From an uncultured Gammaproteobacteria bacterium (lineage in GTDB: Bacteria > Pseudomonadota > Gammaproteobacteria > Pseudomonadales > Azotimanducaceae), in assembly GCA_913050215.1 (NCBI GenBank), contig CAJXBG010000038.1, forward strand, positions 1-33,645: a stretch of 33,645 nucleotides of DNA, given 5' to 3'. This document shows, piece after piece, positions 1 through 8,682 of the stretch. Numbering within the stretch: position 1 is the first letter of the stretch; each line of letters begins with the position of its first letter. Both the position numbers and the translations under genes were made by a program. The notes under the pieces are model-generated. The model was not told the origin of the DNA. It made no database searches and saw only the letters and a program-made list of their open reading frames with translations.

Positions 1-40
1 AAAAGAAGAACAACAGTTTGCCTCTAAGGAGTTGTTAGGT

Positions 41-2650
41 ATGAATATCTTGAGGAAATTTGGCTCTACCTTAGCATTCGGTGTTTTTGCCGTTGCTGCA
101 GCAAGTAGCACTTTTGCCGCGGAAACAGAAACTGAAATTGAATCTGAGACTGAATCGGATCGTGTGCTAGAAACCGTCGTGGTTACGGCAACGAGAACCG
201 AAACGAACTTAATGGAAACCTCAATTGCAATTTCCGCTTTTGATCAAGATACACTGACCAAAAATGGTGTAAGAGACATTCGCGACGCCTCTGATTTGGT
301 GCCTAACTTCGACGTAGCATTTTCACCCTCAGATAGCGGTGTCCAGCTAACGATTCGCGGTATTAACAGTAATAACTTTACAGAGATAGCTGACCCTAGC
401 GTTGCTTTCCACGTAGACGGTGTTTATTCGCCGCGTCCACAGGGTGCCACAGCACTCATGTTTGACCTCGAGCGGTTAGAAGTGATGCGCGGACCTCAGG
501 GTACACTCTTCGGGCGTAATTCAGCGGCCGGCAGTGTTAACGTGATCACGGCGAAGCCCAGCTTTGACGGAGTCTTCGGCACGATCGGTGTGGAGCGTGG
601 TAATCGAAATCATGGCGTGATTCTAGGCACGTTAAATATACCACTCACCGATACGCTGGCTGTGCGAGCGAACTATTTCGAGGAAAATCGAGATGGCTTC
701 GCGAACCAGGGAAGCGGCGATAAAGATCTCTTAGGTCAGGGTTTCTCGGGACCAGACGGTATTCCTGATATGGATCAGCGTTGGAATCGTAGCGTCAGCA
801 AAGACGACACTTACGGCAATGCCGATCGTTGGGCTGCACGTGCTAGTTTTCTTTGGGAGCCGATGGACGAACTGAGTTGGCGAGTGAGTTTTGAAACCGC
901 AGAGGACAATGGTGCGGGTTGGCCAATCGCACCTAACTGCGAAGCCAATGAAGATCTTTGCCGTTTTAATGGCGGGAATATCGACTATGTCGATCCCAAT
1001 ATACCTGGATACATGGATCTAACTAATGATGCAGTTCGCAGTCATATAACTTATGCATTAACAGATTCAATAGATGTCGTATATAACGCGGGCTGGGCAA
1101 GACAGGAGCGTGAACAGCAGTGGGATGGTGACATGGGTTGGCGTGCCCTGCCAGGCGCGAACACGGGGTGGCTAAATAGAACGCCACCTTTTGGTAGCTT
1201 GTATCTCGCAACATCGGAGTCGCACTATGAATCTTGGTCTCATGAGCTTCAGTTCCAGGGACTTACTGGAAATGTAAATTGGATCATAGGCTTCTTTGAT
1301 TTCCGCGAAGATAACGACATTATTTTTGATGTTGAACAACCGTTTTGTTGTTCGCAAGGTGCGGCAGGGGGTATCTCTTTTGTTCAGCCTGAACGTACGC
1401 TTGTGTCACAAGCGATATTTGGGCAGGCAACTTGGCATATTAATGAGCAATGGCACCTGACGTTAGGTTACCGCCAGACTGAAGATGTTCGCGAGGACGT
1501 CGGTGGAAGAAACATTGGTTGCTTTAACAGTGCTGGTTGCAGCTTTACCAATGGTCTTGTGCCGTTTGATGGTTTTCCACAAACGACGGCACAACGAGAC
1601 GAGCTCTTTTTACCGCTGTTTACGAGTAACGATATTAATTTTCCTGGATTGGGATCACAGAACAGGGAAGGAAATTATCAACTTTTTGACGTGAACGATA
1701 ACCGAGAGGAGTTCAGCAAGGGCAACTGGCGAATAGGTTTGGACTACGATCTTAACGAGGACACATTCCTTTATCTGTACGCAGCAACAGGCTCTAAAGC
1801 AGGTTCATTTGGCGATGGTGTCGATGTTTGCCGCTGTGGAAGAATTGAAATATTTTCTTTCGATGCAGAAGAGGTGCTTAACTACGAATTTGGTTACAAG
1901 GGAACGCTCTGGGACGGTCGAGCAACGCTCGTATTTACCGCTTTCCTGACTGAGTTTAAGGACAAACAAGTCAGTCAGTTCCGCGACGTAGGTTTTGTGG
2001 AAGATCCGCCGGGGACTATTCTTGAACCGCGTCAGCCCATTGGTACGTTGGTCACTTCCAACGCCGGTCAAGCCGAGATTAAGGGTATCGAACTCGAATG
2101 GAACGTTATCCCCTGGGAAGATGGTTTATTTACCGGTGGTCTAGGTATTCTCGATGCCAAATTTAAGAGCTGGCCCGGATATGCAGGTGAAGCTTACTTC
2201 TGTGAGCAACGTGAAGATGCTGGTGCCCAGTTTGCGTGTATTCCTCAAGATACAGGCAGTGGTGTGAGCAGCATAGCGGGTAACGAACTTCCTTATTCTT
2301 CTCCGTTTACGTTTACGCTCGCTTATTCTCACTATTTTGGTTTACAAAGTGGTGCCTCTATCGAGCCCTACGTCAAGTTTCACTTTAAAGACGAGACGCA
2401 TTTCACTGAAGGTAACTTCGATGCGATAGCCTCTCTCTCAGACAAGCGAGATGCTTATGGAACAGTTGATTTTACTGTGAAATATGTCTCACCTAATGAG
2501 ACTTGGTCCGTTGAGGCATTTGTCTACAATGCGACAGATGAGCGTTTCCAAACATACTATGTTGGCGGGCCATCTCCCGATGCGCCGTTGTTCACATGGA
2601 ACGCGCCGCGTTCGGCAGGAATTAGAGCGGCTTACAACCTTAAGCCCTGA
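41..2650 (+). CDS. TonB-dependent outer-membrane receptor, glucan cluster
   Basis: Outer-membrane beta-barrel that uses TonB energy to import a large ligand; its position ahead of beta-glucanase genes suggests glucan oligosaccharides. A signal peptide covers about residues 1-27 (cleavage near TFA-AE). An acidic Glu/Thr-rich spacer follows, then a TonB-box-like ETVVVTATR. The plug domain has the expected IRGI and MRGPQGTLFGRNSAAGSVNVIT motifs, and the rest is barrel. At about 869 residues it is of usual length. ATG 41 was chosen over the in-frame TTG at 32 because AAGGAG lies at a proper distance before it. Ten cysteines fall in five close pairs (C300/C307, C436/C437, C494/C500, C597/C599, C721/C733), probably in extracellular loops. 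It is separated from the next gene by 79 nt containing a strong hairpin. Ligand specificity is inferred from the neighbours, not from the protein. Confidence 0.93.
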   Translation: MNILRKFGSTLAFGVFAVAAASSTFAAETETEIESETESDRVLETVVVTATRTETNLMETSIAISAFDQDTLTKNGVRDIRDASDLVPNFDVAFSPSDSGVQLTIRGINSNNFTEIADPSVAFHVDGVYSPRPQGATALMFDLERLEVMRGPQGTLFGRNSAAGSVNVITAKPSFDGVFGTIGVERGNRNHGVILGTLNIPLTDTLAVRANYFEENRDGFANQGSGDKDLLGQGFSGPDGIPDMDQRWNRSVSKDDTYGNADRWAARASFLWEPMDELSWRVSFETAEDNGAGWPIAPNCEANEDLCRFNGGNIDYVDPNIPGYMDLTNDAVRSHITYALTDSIDVVYNAGWARQEREQQWDGDMGWRALPGANTGWLNRTPPFGSLYLATSESHYESWSHELQFQGLTGNVNWIIGFFDFREDNDIIFDVEQPFCCSQGAAGGISFVQPERTLVSQAIFGQATWHINEQWHLTLGYRQTEDVREDVGGRNIGCFNSAGCSFTNGLVPFDGFPQTTAQRDELFLPLFTSNDINFPGLGSQNREGNYQLFDVNDNREEFSKGNWRIGLDYDLNEDTFLYLYAATGSKAGSFGDGVDVCRCGRIEIFSFDAEEVLNYEFGYKGTLWDGRATLVFTAFLTEFKDKQVSQFRDVGFVEDPPGTILEPRQPIGTLVTSNAGQAEIKGIELEWNVIPWEDGLFTGGLGILDAKFKSWPGYAGEAYFCEQREDAGAQFACIPQDTGSGVSSIAGNELPYSSPFTFTLAYSHYFGLQSGASIEPYVKFHFKDETHFTEGNFDAIASLSDKRDAYGTVDFTVKYVSPNETWSVEAFVYNATDERFQTYYVGGPSPDAPLFTWNAPRSAGIRAAYNLKP

Positions 2651-2670
2651 TATTTCTGAGACAAGTTAAA

Positions 2671-2696
2671 CCGGGTCTAACCATCGTTAGACCCGG
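2671..2696 (+). promoter_or_regulatory. Intercistronic hairpin between receptor and GH3 genes
   Basis: A perfect 11-bp stem (CCGGGTCTAAC pairing with GTTAGACCCGG) closes a four-base loop, 20 nt after the receptor stop. The following bases are CTTCCCC, so there is no U-tract and it is not a standard intrinsic terminator. It could be a partial terminator or a 3'-end stabiliser that keeps receptor mRNA more abundant than enzyme mRNA; the role is inferred. Confidence 0.6.
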
Positions 2697-2729
2697 CTTC
2701 CCCATTAAATAATTGAGGAATAAACAAGT

Positions 2730-5132
2730 ATGTCAGTATCCTGGCCTTTCTCTGCGCCCGCGGAAATGTTGAATACCAAGGTAAATATAGAAGCTGAGCT
2801 GATGCTTGAAGGGATGTCTTTGGAGCAAAAAGTTGGGCAGATGATCCAGCCTGATATTCGCTATATCACTCCCGCGGAGTTATCTGAATACCATATTGGC
2901 ACAGTGTTAAGTGGTGGTGGCGCGCCACCAAATGAAAATGTGTACGCAGACACAGCTGAATGGCTGCGAATGGCAGACGAGTTTTATGACGCGTCACTTA
3001 AATCGGGTGCTCCTTTACCTTGCGCTTGGGGTATCGATGCAGTGCACGGTCACAATAATTTATTTTGCGCGACACTTTTTCCCCATAATATTGGTATTGG
3101 AGCAACGCGGAACCCTGAACTCGCTCGAAAAATCGCTGAGGCTACGGCGATTGAAGTTGCTGCGACTGGACTTGACTGGACATTTGCGCCAGCGCTCGCA
3201 GTGACGATGGATGATCGTTGGGGTCGAACTTACGAGAGCTATTCTGAATCTGTTGATCTCGTTCGTGAGTTTACAGCTCCGGTCATCGAAGGTTTGCAGG
3301 GTAAGTTGTCAGACGAGGATTTTTTGACGGGGCCGCATATCTGGGCAACGGCAAAACACTACCTCGGAGATGGCGGTACTCATGGCGGCGTTGATCAGGG
3401 AGATACCCTTTGTGATGAGGTGACCCTAAGAGATGTGCACGGTGTTGCTTATGGCGATGCAATAAAAGCAGGTGTTCAGGTTGTCATGGCTTCGTTCAGC
3501 AGCTGGCAAGGAAACAAGATGCATGGCCATCATTATTTGTTGCAGGAAGTGCTTAAAGATAAGATGGGGTTTGACGGTTTTATTATTAGCGACTGGAACG
3601 GTCACGGACAACTGAGTGCATCTTCCAACGTCTCCGGAACCGAGGCAGTGAATGCGGGCATCGATATGCTGATGGCTCCCGAGGATTGGCGAGGTCTATG
3701 GCACAACACCATTTCTAGCGTTGTTGATGGCGACATCTCAATGTCTCGGATTGACGACGCTGTTCTTCGAATTCTTCGCGTCAAGCTAAGAGCAGGATTG
3801 AGATTTCCTAACAAACCTTCAGACCGTCCGATAGCCGGTAAAAGCGAGTTGGTTGGTTCCGCTGCGCATCGAGCAATCGCACGCCAAGCTGTTAGAGAGA
3901 GTGCTGTTCTGCTAAAAAACAATGCGTCTTTGCTGCCGCTCAAACCTAACGCGAAACTCCTCGTGACAGGTAGTGGAGCTGACAACATTTCGATGCAAGC
4001 AGGTGGTTGGTCGTTGACTTGGCAGGGTGATGGCGTTGGAAATGACGATTTTCCGGGTGCCACCTCAGTCTTTCAGGCGATTCAAGGCGCGCTTGCTGAT
4101 GGAAATGGTCATGCAGAACTAAGCGAAAATGTTGATAACGCCACGGCTTATGACGCCGTCGTCGTTGTTTTCGGCGAACAACCTTATGCTGAAGGATATG
4201 GTGATAGAACCCATTTAAGTTACTCATCCGTATCGCCGAAAGATTTGGAAACGCTAAAAAAAGTGAGCGGTAAAGTACCAGTAATATCTGTGTTCTTGAC
4301 CGGACGTCCTTTGTGGGTCAATCCTGAAATAAATGCCTCAGACGCATTTGTTGTAGGGTGGTTGCCAGGTTCTGAAGCTGACGGCTTAGTCGATCTATTG
4401 TTTGCGAGAGACGGCGCAGATTTTACAGGAAAATTACCTTTCTCTTGGCCAAGAGAACCTACGCAATCGCCGCTTAACTTCGGTGACGCTGAGTATTGTC
4501 CACTCTATCCATTTGGTTACGGCCTCAGTTTGAAAGATAGCGAAACTTTTGCCTCTGACCTCTCTGAGGAAGACCCAACGCAGGTCACTGTCCCGGAAGG
4601 CCAGTTGAGCGTGTTTACGAGCCGACCCACGCCACCTTTCGAGATGTATATAGGCGATGAAGCTGGCTGGCACGTCGCGGTAGGTGGTAACAACACGCGC
4701 ACGGAAAATGGTGTGGTGGTTGTGCAAACCGTCGATTGGCAACGACAGGAAGACGCACGACAGATACGTTGGAACGGAGGCCCAGGGCAGGTATTTTTCC
4801 TCTCCGAGCGCGATGTTGACTGCTCGAAAGTAATGACGCCGGGAGCTGTATTACAGGTTTCTTTATGCATTCATCAGGCGCCCAAGGGAATTGTTGTGTT
4901 TAGGCAGGATTGCGTTTATCCAACAGGACATCAATTAGATGTAACCAGACTTTTGAGTGACTTGACGATCGGCACTTGGCAGACCCTATCGATACCCCTG
5001 AATGAATTTGTTGGGTCGGGAAATGCCGTTAAAGAATTAACAACGCCTTTTTTGTTGTGGACGGACGAGGAGTTTGAACTTTCTCTTGGAGAAATTACAA
5101 TCGTTGGAGGGTCAGACCAGTTCGCCGCCTAA
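2730..5132 (+). CDS. GH3 exo-beta-glucosidase (ExoP-like)
   Basis: Glycoside hydrolase family 3 enzyme that removes glucose from the ends of beta-1,3/1,4-glucan oligomers. The N-terminal TIM barrel (about residues 30-370) contains WGIDAVHGHNN, the KHYLGDGGT substrate-binding motif and GFIISDWNG, whose Asp288 is the expected nucleophile. The alpha/beta sandwich domain follows (about 390-610; ESAVLLKN, GYGLS). Residues about 630-795 form a C-terminal galactose-binding-like beta domain typical of ExoP-type GH3 enzymes. The start is ATG 2730 with GAGGAA upstream. No signal peptide is visible, so the enzyme is predicted to be cytosolic, unlike many ExoP relatives. Its C-terminal domain keeps only one of the Cys pair seen in the paralogue encoded by the next gene. 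It belongs to a five-gene tightly spaced set. Confidence 0.93.
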   Translation: MSVSWPFSAPAEMLNTKVNIEAELMLEGMSLEQKVGQMIQPDIRYITPAELSEYHIGTVLSGGGAPPNENVYADTAEWLRMADEFYDASLKSGAPLPCAWGIDAVHGHNNLFCATLFPHNIGIGATRNPELARKIAEATAIEVAATGLDWTFAPALAVTMDDRWGRTYESYSESVDLVREFTAPVIEGLQGKLSDEDFLTGPHIWATAKHYLGDGGTHGGVDQGDTLCDEVTLRDVHGVAYGDAIKAGVQVVMASFSSWQGNKMHGHHYLLQEVLKDKMGFDGFIISDWNGHGQLSASSNVSGTEAVNAGIDMLMAPEDWRGLWHNTISSVVDGDISMSRIDDAVLRILRVKLRAGLRFPNKPSDRPIAGKSELVGSAAHRAIARQAVRESAVLLKNNASLLPLKPNAKLLVTGSGADNISMQAGGWSLTWQGDGVGNDDFPGATSVFQAIQGALADGNGHAELSENVDNATAYDAVVVVFGEQPYAEGYGDRTHLSYSSVSPKDLETLKKVSGKVPVISVFLTGRPLWVNPEINASDAFVVGWLPGSEADGLVDLLFARDGADFTGKLPFSWPREPTQSPLNFGDAEYCPLYPFGYGLSLKDSETFASDLSEEDPTQVTVPEGQLSVFTSRPTPPFEMYIGDEAGWHVAVGGNNTRTENGVVVVQTVDWQRQEDARQIRWNGGPGQVFFLSERDVDCSKVMTPGAVLQVSLCIHQAPKGIVVFRQDCVYPTGHQLDVTRLLSDLTIGTWQTLSIPLNEFVGSGNAVKELTTPFLLWTDEEFELSLGEITIVGGSDQFAA

Positions 5133-5162
5133 ACCGATAGTATTAAATAGTTGAGAGAGTTG

Positions 5163-5792
5163 ATGGGAAATCTATTACTAAGCTTTGTGGTCTTGCTGTT
5201 GGTGACTCAGTCGTTAGTAGCTGAAGAAGTTCACCAGGGTGATTCGTCTGTGATTGACGATCTTGTCATTCTTGAAGCGGGTAAAGCATCAAATTTCCAG
5301 TCGTTCTTAGGTGACAAGAAAAACTGGCGTTTAGAAGCGACAGCGCTTGAAACTGTATCCGCGAGTAAACGCATTAAATTGGTGCGAAATGAGGTTGAGA
5401 ACGATTACACGCTGAACTGGAAAGGTCGGGGTGAAGGTCAGTTCTACTTGGCGAGCCTCGCGCAGGATTTGAGTCAATACGATGATGCGGATTCAGCACT
5501 TGTGATGACATTAAGGGTGAATCAGCCACCTAAAAAGCAGGTTGTACTGCGAATGGGGTGCGGTTACCCGTGTGCGGGTAACGCAGATCTCACCAGATTA
5601 TTCCAATCAGTTCCGGCTGATCAATGGTTAAAGGTATCAATAGATTTGGCCTGTTTTTCAAGCCGTGGCCTAAATATTTCCCAAGTAGATACGCCTTTCT
5701 TGTTGCTTACCTCTGGAAAATTTTCGCTATCACTTGCGGACATTCGTTTGGTTCCCCACGCGCAAGATTCAGCTACGATAAAATGTAGCTGA
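5163..5792 (+). CDS. Exported stand-alone ExoP-type galactose-binding-like domain protein
   Basis: Short exported protein (209 residues) with a signal peptide at about residues 1-21 (hydrophobic run, then LVA-EE). The mature part aligns with the last ~165 residues of the GH3 protein encoded just upstream: both contain an alternating beta pattern, DLTRL/DVTRLL, TPFLL and FxLSLxxIxxV. It therefore appears to be a duplicated or detached carbohydrate-binding-like domain with no catalytic part. Cys133 and Cys137 (GCGYPC) and Cys164 look like the canonical domain; the GH3 copy has lost this pair. ATG 5163 is preferred over TTG 5151 because GAGAG precedes it. It starts 30 nt after the GH3 stop and ends 2 nt before the transporter. 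Sugar binding is inferred from the fold family and context; a chaperone-like or decoy role is possible. Confidence 0.8.
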   Translation: MGNLLLSFVVLLLVTQSLVAEEVHQGDSSVIDDLVILEAGKASNFQSFLGDKKNWRLEATALETVSASKRIKLVRNEVENDYTLNWKGRGEGQFYLASLAQDLSQYDDADSALVMTLRVNQPPKKQVVLRMGCGYPCAGNADLTRLFQSVPADQWLKVSIDLACFSSRGLNISQVDTPFLLLTSGKFSLSLADIRLVPHAQDSATIKCS

Positions 5793-5794
5793 GG

Positions 5795-7363
5795 GTGAAA
5801 GACACAGTGAACTCGGAATTGTTTTTTACGATCAGAACCTCCCTTATCGTTGCGCTCGGCGGATTTCTAATGGGGTTTGACGCCTCGGTTATCTCTGGGG
5901 TCGTTGGCTTTATAGAGCTGGAATTTGCACTCACCAAGATTCAGCTGGGCTGGGCCGTGGCTTCACTCGCGCTATCTTCAACATTCGCGATGTTAGTCGC
6001 TGGACCATTGAGTCAAATCGTGGGTAGGCGAAAATTGCTCACTTGGGCGGCCCTTTTGTACCTGATATCGGCGCTCGGATCGGCATTTGCACCAGATTTC
6101 GTCTTATTAATTGCAGCGCGGATGATTGGGGGGCTTGCTGTTGGTACCGCACTCATCCTAGCACCGATGTATATTGCAGAGCTCGCACCGCCCGCGCAAA
6201 GAGGGCGTTTGGTTTCAATTAATCAGTTGAACATTGTGATTGGCATCTCCGTCGCGTTTTTCTCAAATTATTTAATTCTGGCATGGTCCCAATCAGACTC
6301 AGCTATCGTCGCTTATTTGAAAATGGATATCTGGCAATGGCGCTGGATGCTAGGGCTAGAGGCTCTGCCAGCGCTGTTGTATCTGGTCGGGTTGCGTTTC
6401 GTTCCCGAGAGCCCACGTTGGCTAATCATGAAAAACCGACCTGACGAGGCGCTATCTGTTCTCACGCTGGTCGCGGGTCCTACGCAGGCTAAAATTGAAT
6501 TGACCGCAATAGCCAACAGTCTATCCAACAACACCAGTTCGGATTCATTAGGTATTGCTACATTATTCAGCCCTACGCTCCATAAAGTTTTATTTGTCGG
6601 TATGGTTGTTGCGATTCTCCAGCAAATCACGGGTATCAATTCAGTGTTTTTTTATGCGCCGATGATATTCGAACAGACAGGTATTGGAACCGATGCATCA
6701 TTCCTGCAGGCGGTATTAGTCGGTTTAACTAATCTCTTCTTTACGATTTTGGCAATGTTGTTTATTGACAAAGTCGGGCGACGTCCACTCTTGTTAGCTG
6801 GTGTGAGTGGTATTGTTGTATGCATGCTGATGTTGGCCTATGGTTTTGATACAGCGAGATATACATTGCCGGTAAACGCATTGTCAGAGTTTAGCGAAAA
6901 AGCTGATGCGCTGGCCTCAGTCGCAGGACAAACCTTTCGCTCAGATGTAGCGTTCAGGGAAGCGATTTCTAACAGTGCAGGCGCAGCATGGTACACGGCC
7001 AATGAAGCGAGATTGATACAAATTTCGGTTAGTTTGAACAGTTATCTTATCTTGTTTGGAATTTTGGGTTTTGTCGCAAGCTTTGCAGTATCGCTTGGCC
7101 CGGTAATGTGGGTACTCTTCTCCGAGTTATTCCCGAATCACATTCGCGCACTAGCGATTTCTGTTGTTGGCTTAGTCAATTCGGCGGTGAGTTTTCTCGT
7201 GCAACTCGTTTTCCCCTGGGAGCTGGCAACAATAGGCATAGCTGGAACGTTTTTCATTTATGGATTTTTTGCGCTGGTAGGGCTTTTATTGGTCGCTAAA
7301 TTCTTGCCAGAAACTAAGGGTATGTCATTGGAACAATTAGAAGTTGAATTGGTGAAGTCATGA
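5795..7363 (+). CDS. MFS sugar-porter family transporter
   Basis: Inner-membrane sugar:H+ symporter of the sugar-porter group of the major facilitator superfamily, with about 12 membrane helices. Diagnostic motifs are GFLMGFDASVISG near helix 1, GRRKLL, PESPRWL at the end of the first half, QQITGINSVFFYAP, DKVGRRPLL and PETKGMSLEQLE at the C-terminus. It is about 50 residues longer than typical relatives because of a hydrophilic stretch at about residues 350-408 before a late helix. The start is uncertain: GTG 5795 is 2 nt after the previous stop, and GTG 5807 is an alternative with GAGG upstream. The stop overlaps the next start (ATGA). It probably carries glucose or short beta-glucosides released by the neighbouring hydrolases into the cytosol; the exact substrate cannot be read from the sequence. 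Confidence 0.92.
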   Translation: MKDTVNSELFFTIRTSLIVALGGFLMGFDASVISGVVGFIELEFALTKIQLGWAVASLALSSTFAMLVAGPLSQIVGRRKLLTWAALLYLISALGSAFAPDFVLLIAARMIGGLAVGTALILAPMYIAELAPPAQRGRLVSINQLNIVIGISVAFFSNYLILAWSQSDSAIVAYLKMDIWQWRWMLGLEALPALLYLVGLRFVPESPRWLIMKNRPDEALSVLTLVAGPTQAKIELTAIANSLSNNTSSDSLGIATLFSPTLHKVLFVGMVVAILQQITGINSVFFYAPMIFEQTGIGTDASFLQAVLVGLTNLFFTILAMLFIDKVGRRPLLLAGVSGIVVCMLMLAYGFDTARYTLPVNALSEFSEKADALASVAGQTFRSDVAFREAISNSAGAAWYTANEARLIQISVSLNSYLILFGILGFVASFAVSLGPVMWVLFSELFPNHIRALAISVVGLVNSAVSFLVQLVFPWELATIGIAGTFFIYGFFALVGLLLVAKFLPETKGMSLEQLEVELVKS

Positions 7364-8682
7364 GTTTTTTTATCAACGGCATGCAAATGAAAAGATTGAT
7401 CAGGATAACGATGAGTTTGGTCATCGTTCTTTATCTCCCAGCAAGTCTGGCGGATCCAGTGAAAGTGAGCGTGGTGAAAACAGCGGAGGGCTATCAACTT
7501 TTGAGAGCTGGAGAACCCTACGTCGTCAAGGGTGCAGGTTTTTCTCAGGGCGATATGAGTTCTTTGGCTAAATTTGGCGGTAACTCAATTAGAACCTGGC
7601 ATGTCGAAGAAGACCTAGAAAAAGGAATGGCTTTGCTGGATCAAGCGCAGGCGCTTGGCATCACAGTCTCCCTGTGTCTTAACATCGCCCGGGAACGGCA
7701 CGGTTTTGATTATAACGACCCTGCAGTAGTGAAAGTACAATTTGAGCAGGCGAGAGAAGCCGTCCAAATGTACAAGGACCACCCAGCATTGTTAAGTTGG
7801 ATCATTGGCAATGAGCTTAATTACGATTATCGAAACCCTAGGGTTTATGACGCGGTAAACGATATCGCGCTTATGATTCACGACATTGACCCCTATCATC
7901 CGACCACCACGACGATCGCCGGTTGGAATGAAGACCTTGTCGGTGTGATCGGGACCCGTGCACCGGCACTCGATTTTTTGAGCATTCAAATGTACGGAGA
8001 TTTGATTAATCTGCCGCGCTACATCAAGAAGGCCCAATTCAAAGGTCCCTATTTTGTCACTGAGTGGGGCGCTGTGGGCCACTGGGAAGTCGGTAAAACA
8101 GCTTGGGGAGCGCCTATCGAATCAACCAGCAGCATGAAGGCAAACAACTATCGCAAAAGTTATGAGAAGGTCATTGCCTCCGCGCCACATCAGGCGTTAG
8201 GCAACTACGTGTTTCTTTGGGGGCAAAAACAAGAACGTACGCCCACCTGGTACGGGATGTTTCTTGAGTCAGGAGAAACAACAGAGTCGATAGATGTGGT
8301 GGCCAGAGCATGGAATGGAGAGTGGCCTGATAATCGAAGTCCAGGGATTAAGAGTGTGCATTTGGCCAGCCGAAGAGGTCGTGACAATATCTATCTCAGC
8401 CCGAGTAAAACGTATTCGGCTAAAGTAAAAGCTTTTGATCCTGACAAAGACACGTTGACGTATGCTTGGAGCATCAAGCCTGAGAGTGATTCAGTAAAAC
8501 ATGGCGGTGACTTTGAGCAGGGGATTGCAGACCTAGAGGGTCTTTTCACTGCGTCACAAACGCCAAAGGCATCTTTTAGAGCGCCATCTAAGCCCGGTGC
8601 CTACAGAATTTATGTCTATATTTACGATGGCAATGGCGCAGCTGCGCACGCCAATATTCCGTTCTTTGTACGAGCGAAATAG
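7360..8682 (+). CDS. Exported clan GH-A (GH2-like TIM barrel) glycoside hydrolase
   Basis: Exported TIM-barrel hydrolase of the GH2/GH5-like clan A. An N-terminal signal peptide ends near LPASLA-D (residue ~31); ATG 7381 or ATG 7387 would shorten the leader. The catalytic barrel spans about residues 40-320. Glu152 in IIGNEL is the expected acid/base and Glu235 in VTEWGAVG the nucleophile. The C-terminal ~85 residues (DPDKDTLTYAWSI...) look like a PKD-type beta-sandwich that could bind polysaccharide. ATG 7360 overlaps the transporter stop by 4 nt, indicating translational coupling. Automated annotation would probably name it a GH2 TIM-barrel protein although the GH2 beta domains are absent. 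Beta-glucan as substrate is inferred from the operon. Confidence 0.85.
   Translation: MSFFINGMQMKRLIRITMSLVIVLYLPASLADPVKVSVVKTAEGYQLLRAGEPYVVKGAGFSQGDMSSLAKFGGNSIRTWHVEEDLEKGMALLDQAQALGITVSLCLNIARERHGFDYNDPAVVKVQFEQAREAVQMYKDHPALLSWIIGNELNYDYRNPRVYDAVNDIALMIHDIDPYHPTTTTIAGWNEDLVGVIGTRAPALDFLSIQMYGDLINLPRYIKKAQFKGPYFVTEWGAVGHWEVGKTAWGAPIESTSSMKANNYRKSYEKVIASAPHQALGNYVFLWGQKQERTPTWYGMFLESGETTESIDVVARAWNGEWPDNRSPGIKSVHLASRRGRDNIYLSPSKTYSAKVKAFDPDKDTLTYAWSIKPESDSVKHGGDFEQGIADLEGLFTASQTPKASFRAPSKPGAYRIYVYIYDGNGAAAHANIPFFVRAK

Noticed and set aside
3602-4063. Long antisense frame of 153 codons inside the GH3 gene
   Set aside because: It lies wholly within a strongly supported coding gene, and its product is Ser/Arg/Pro-rich without any family pattern.
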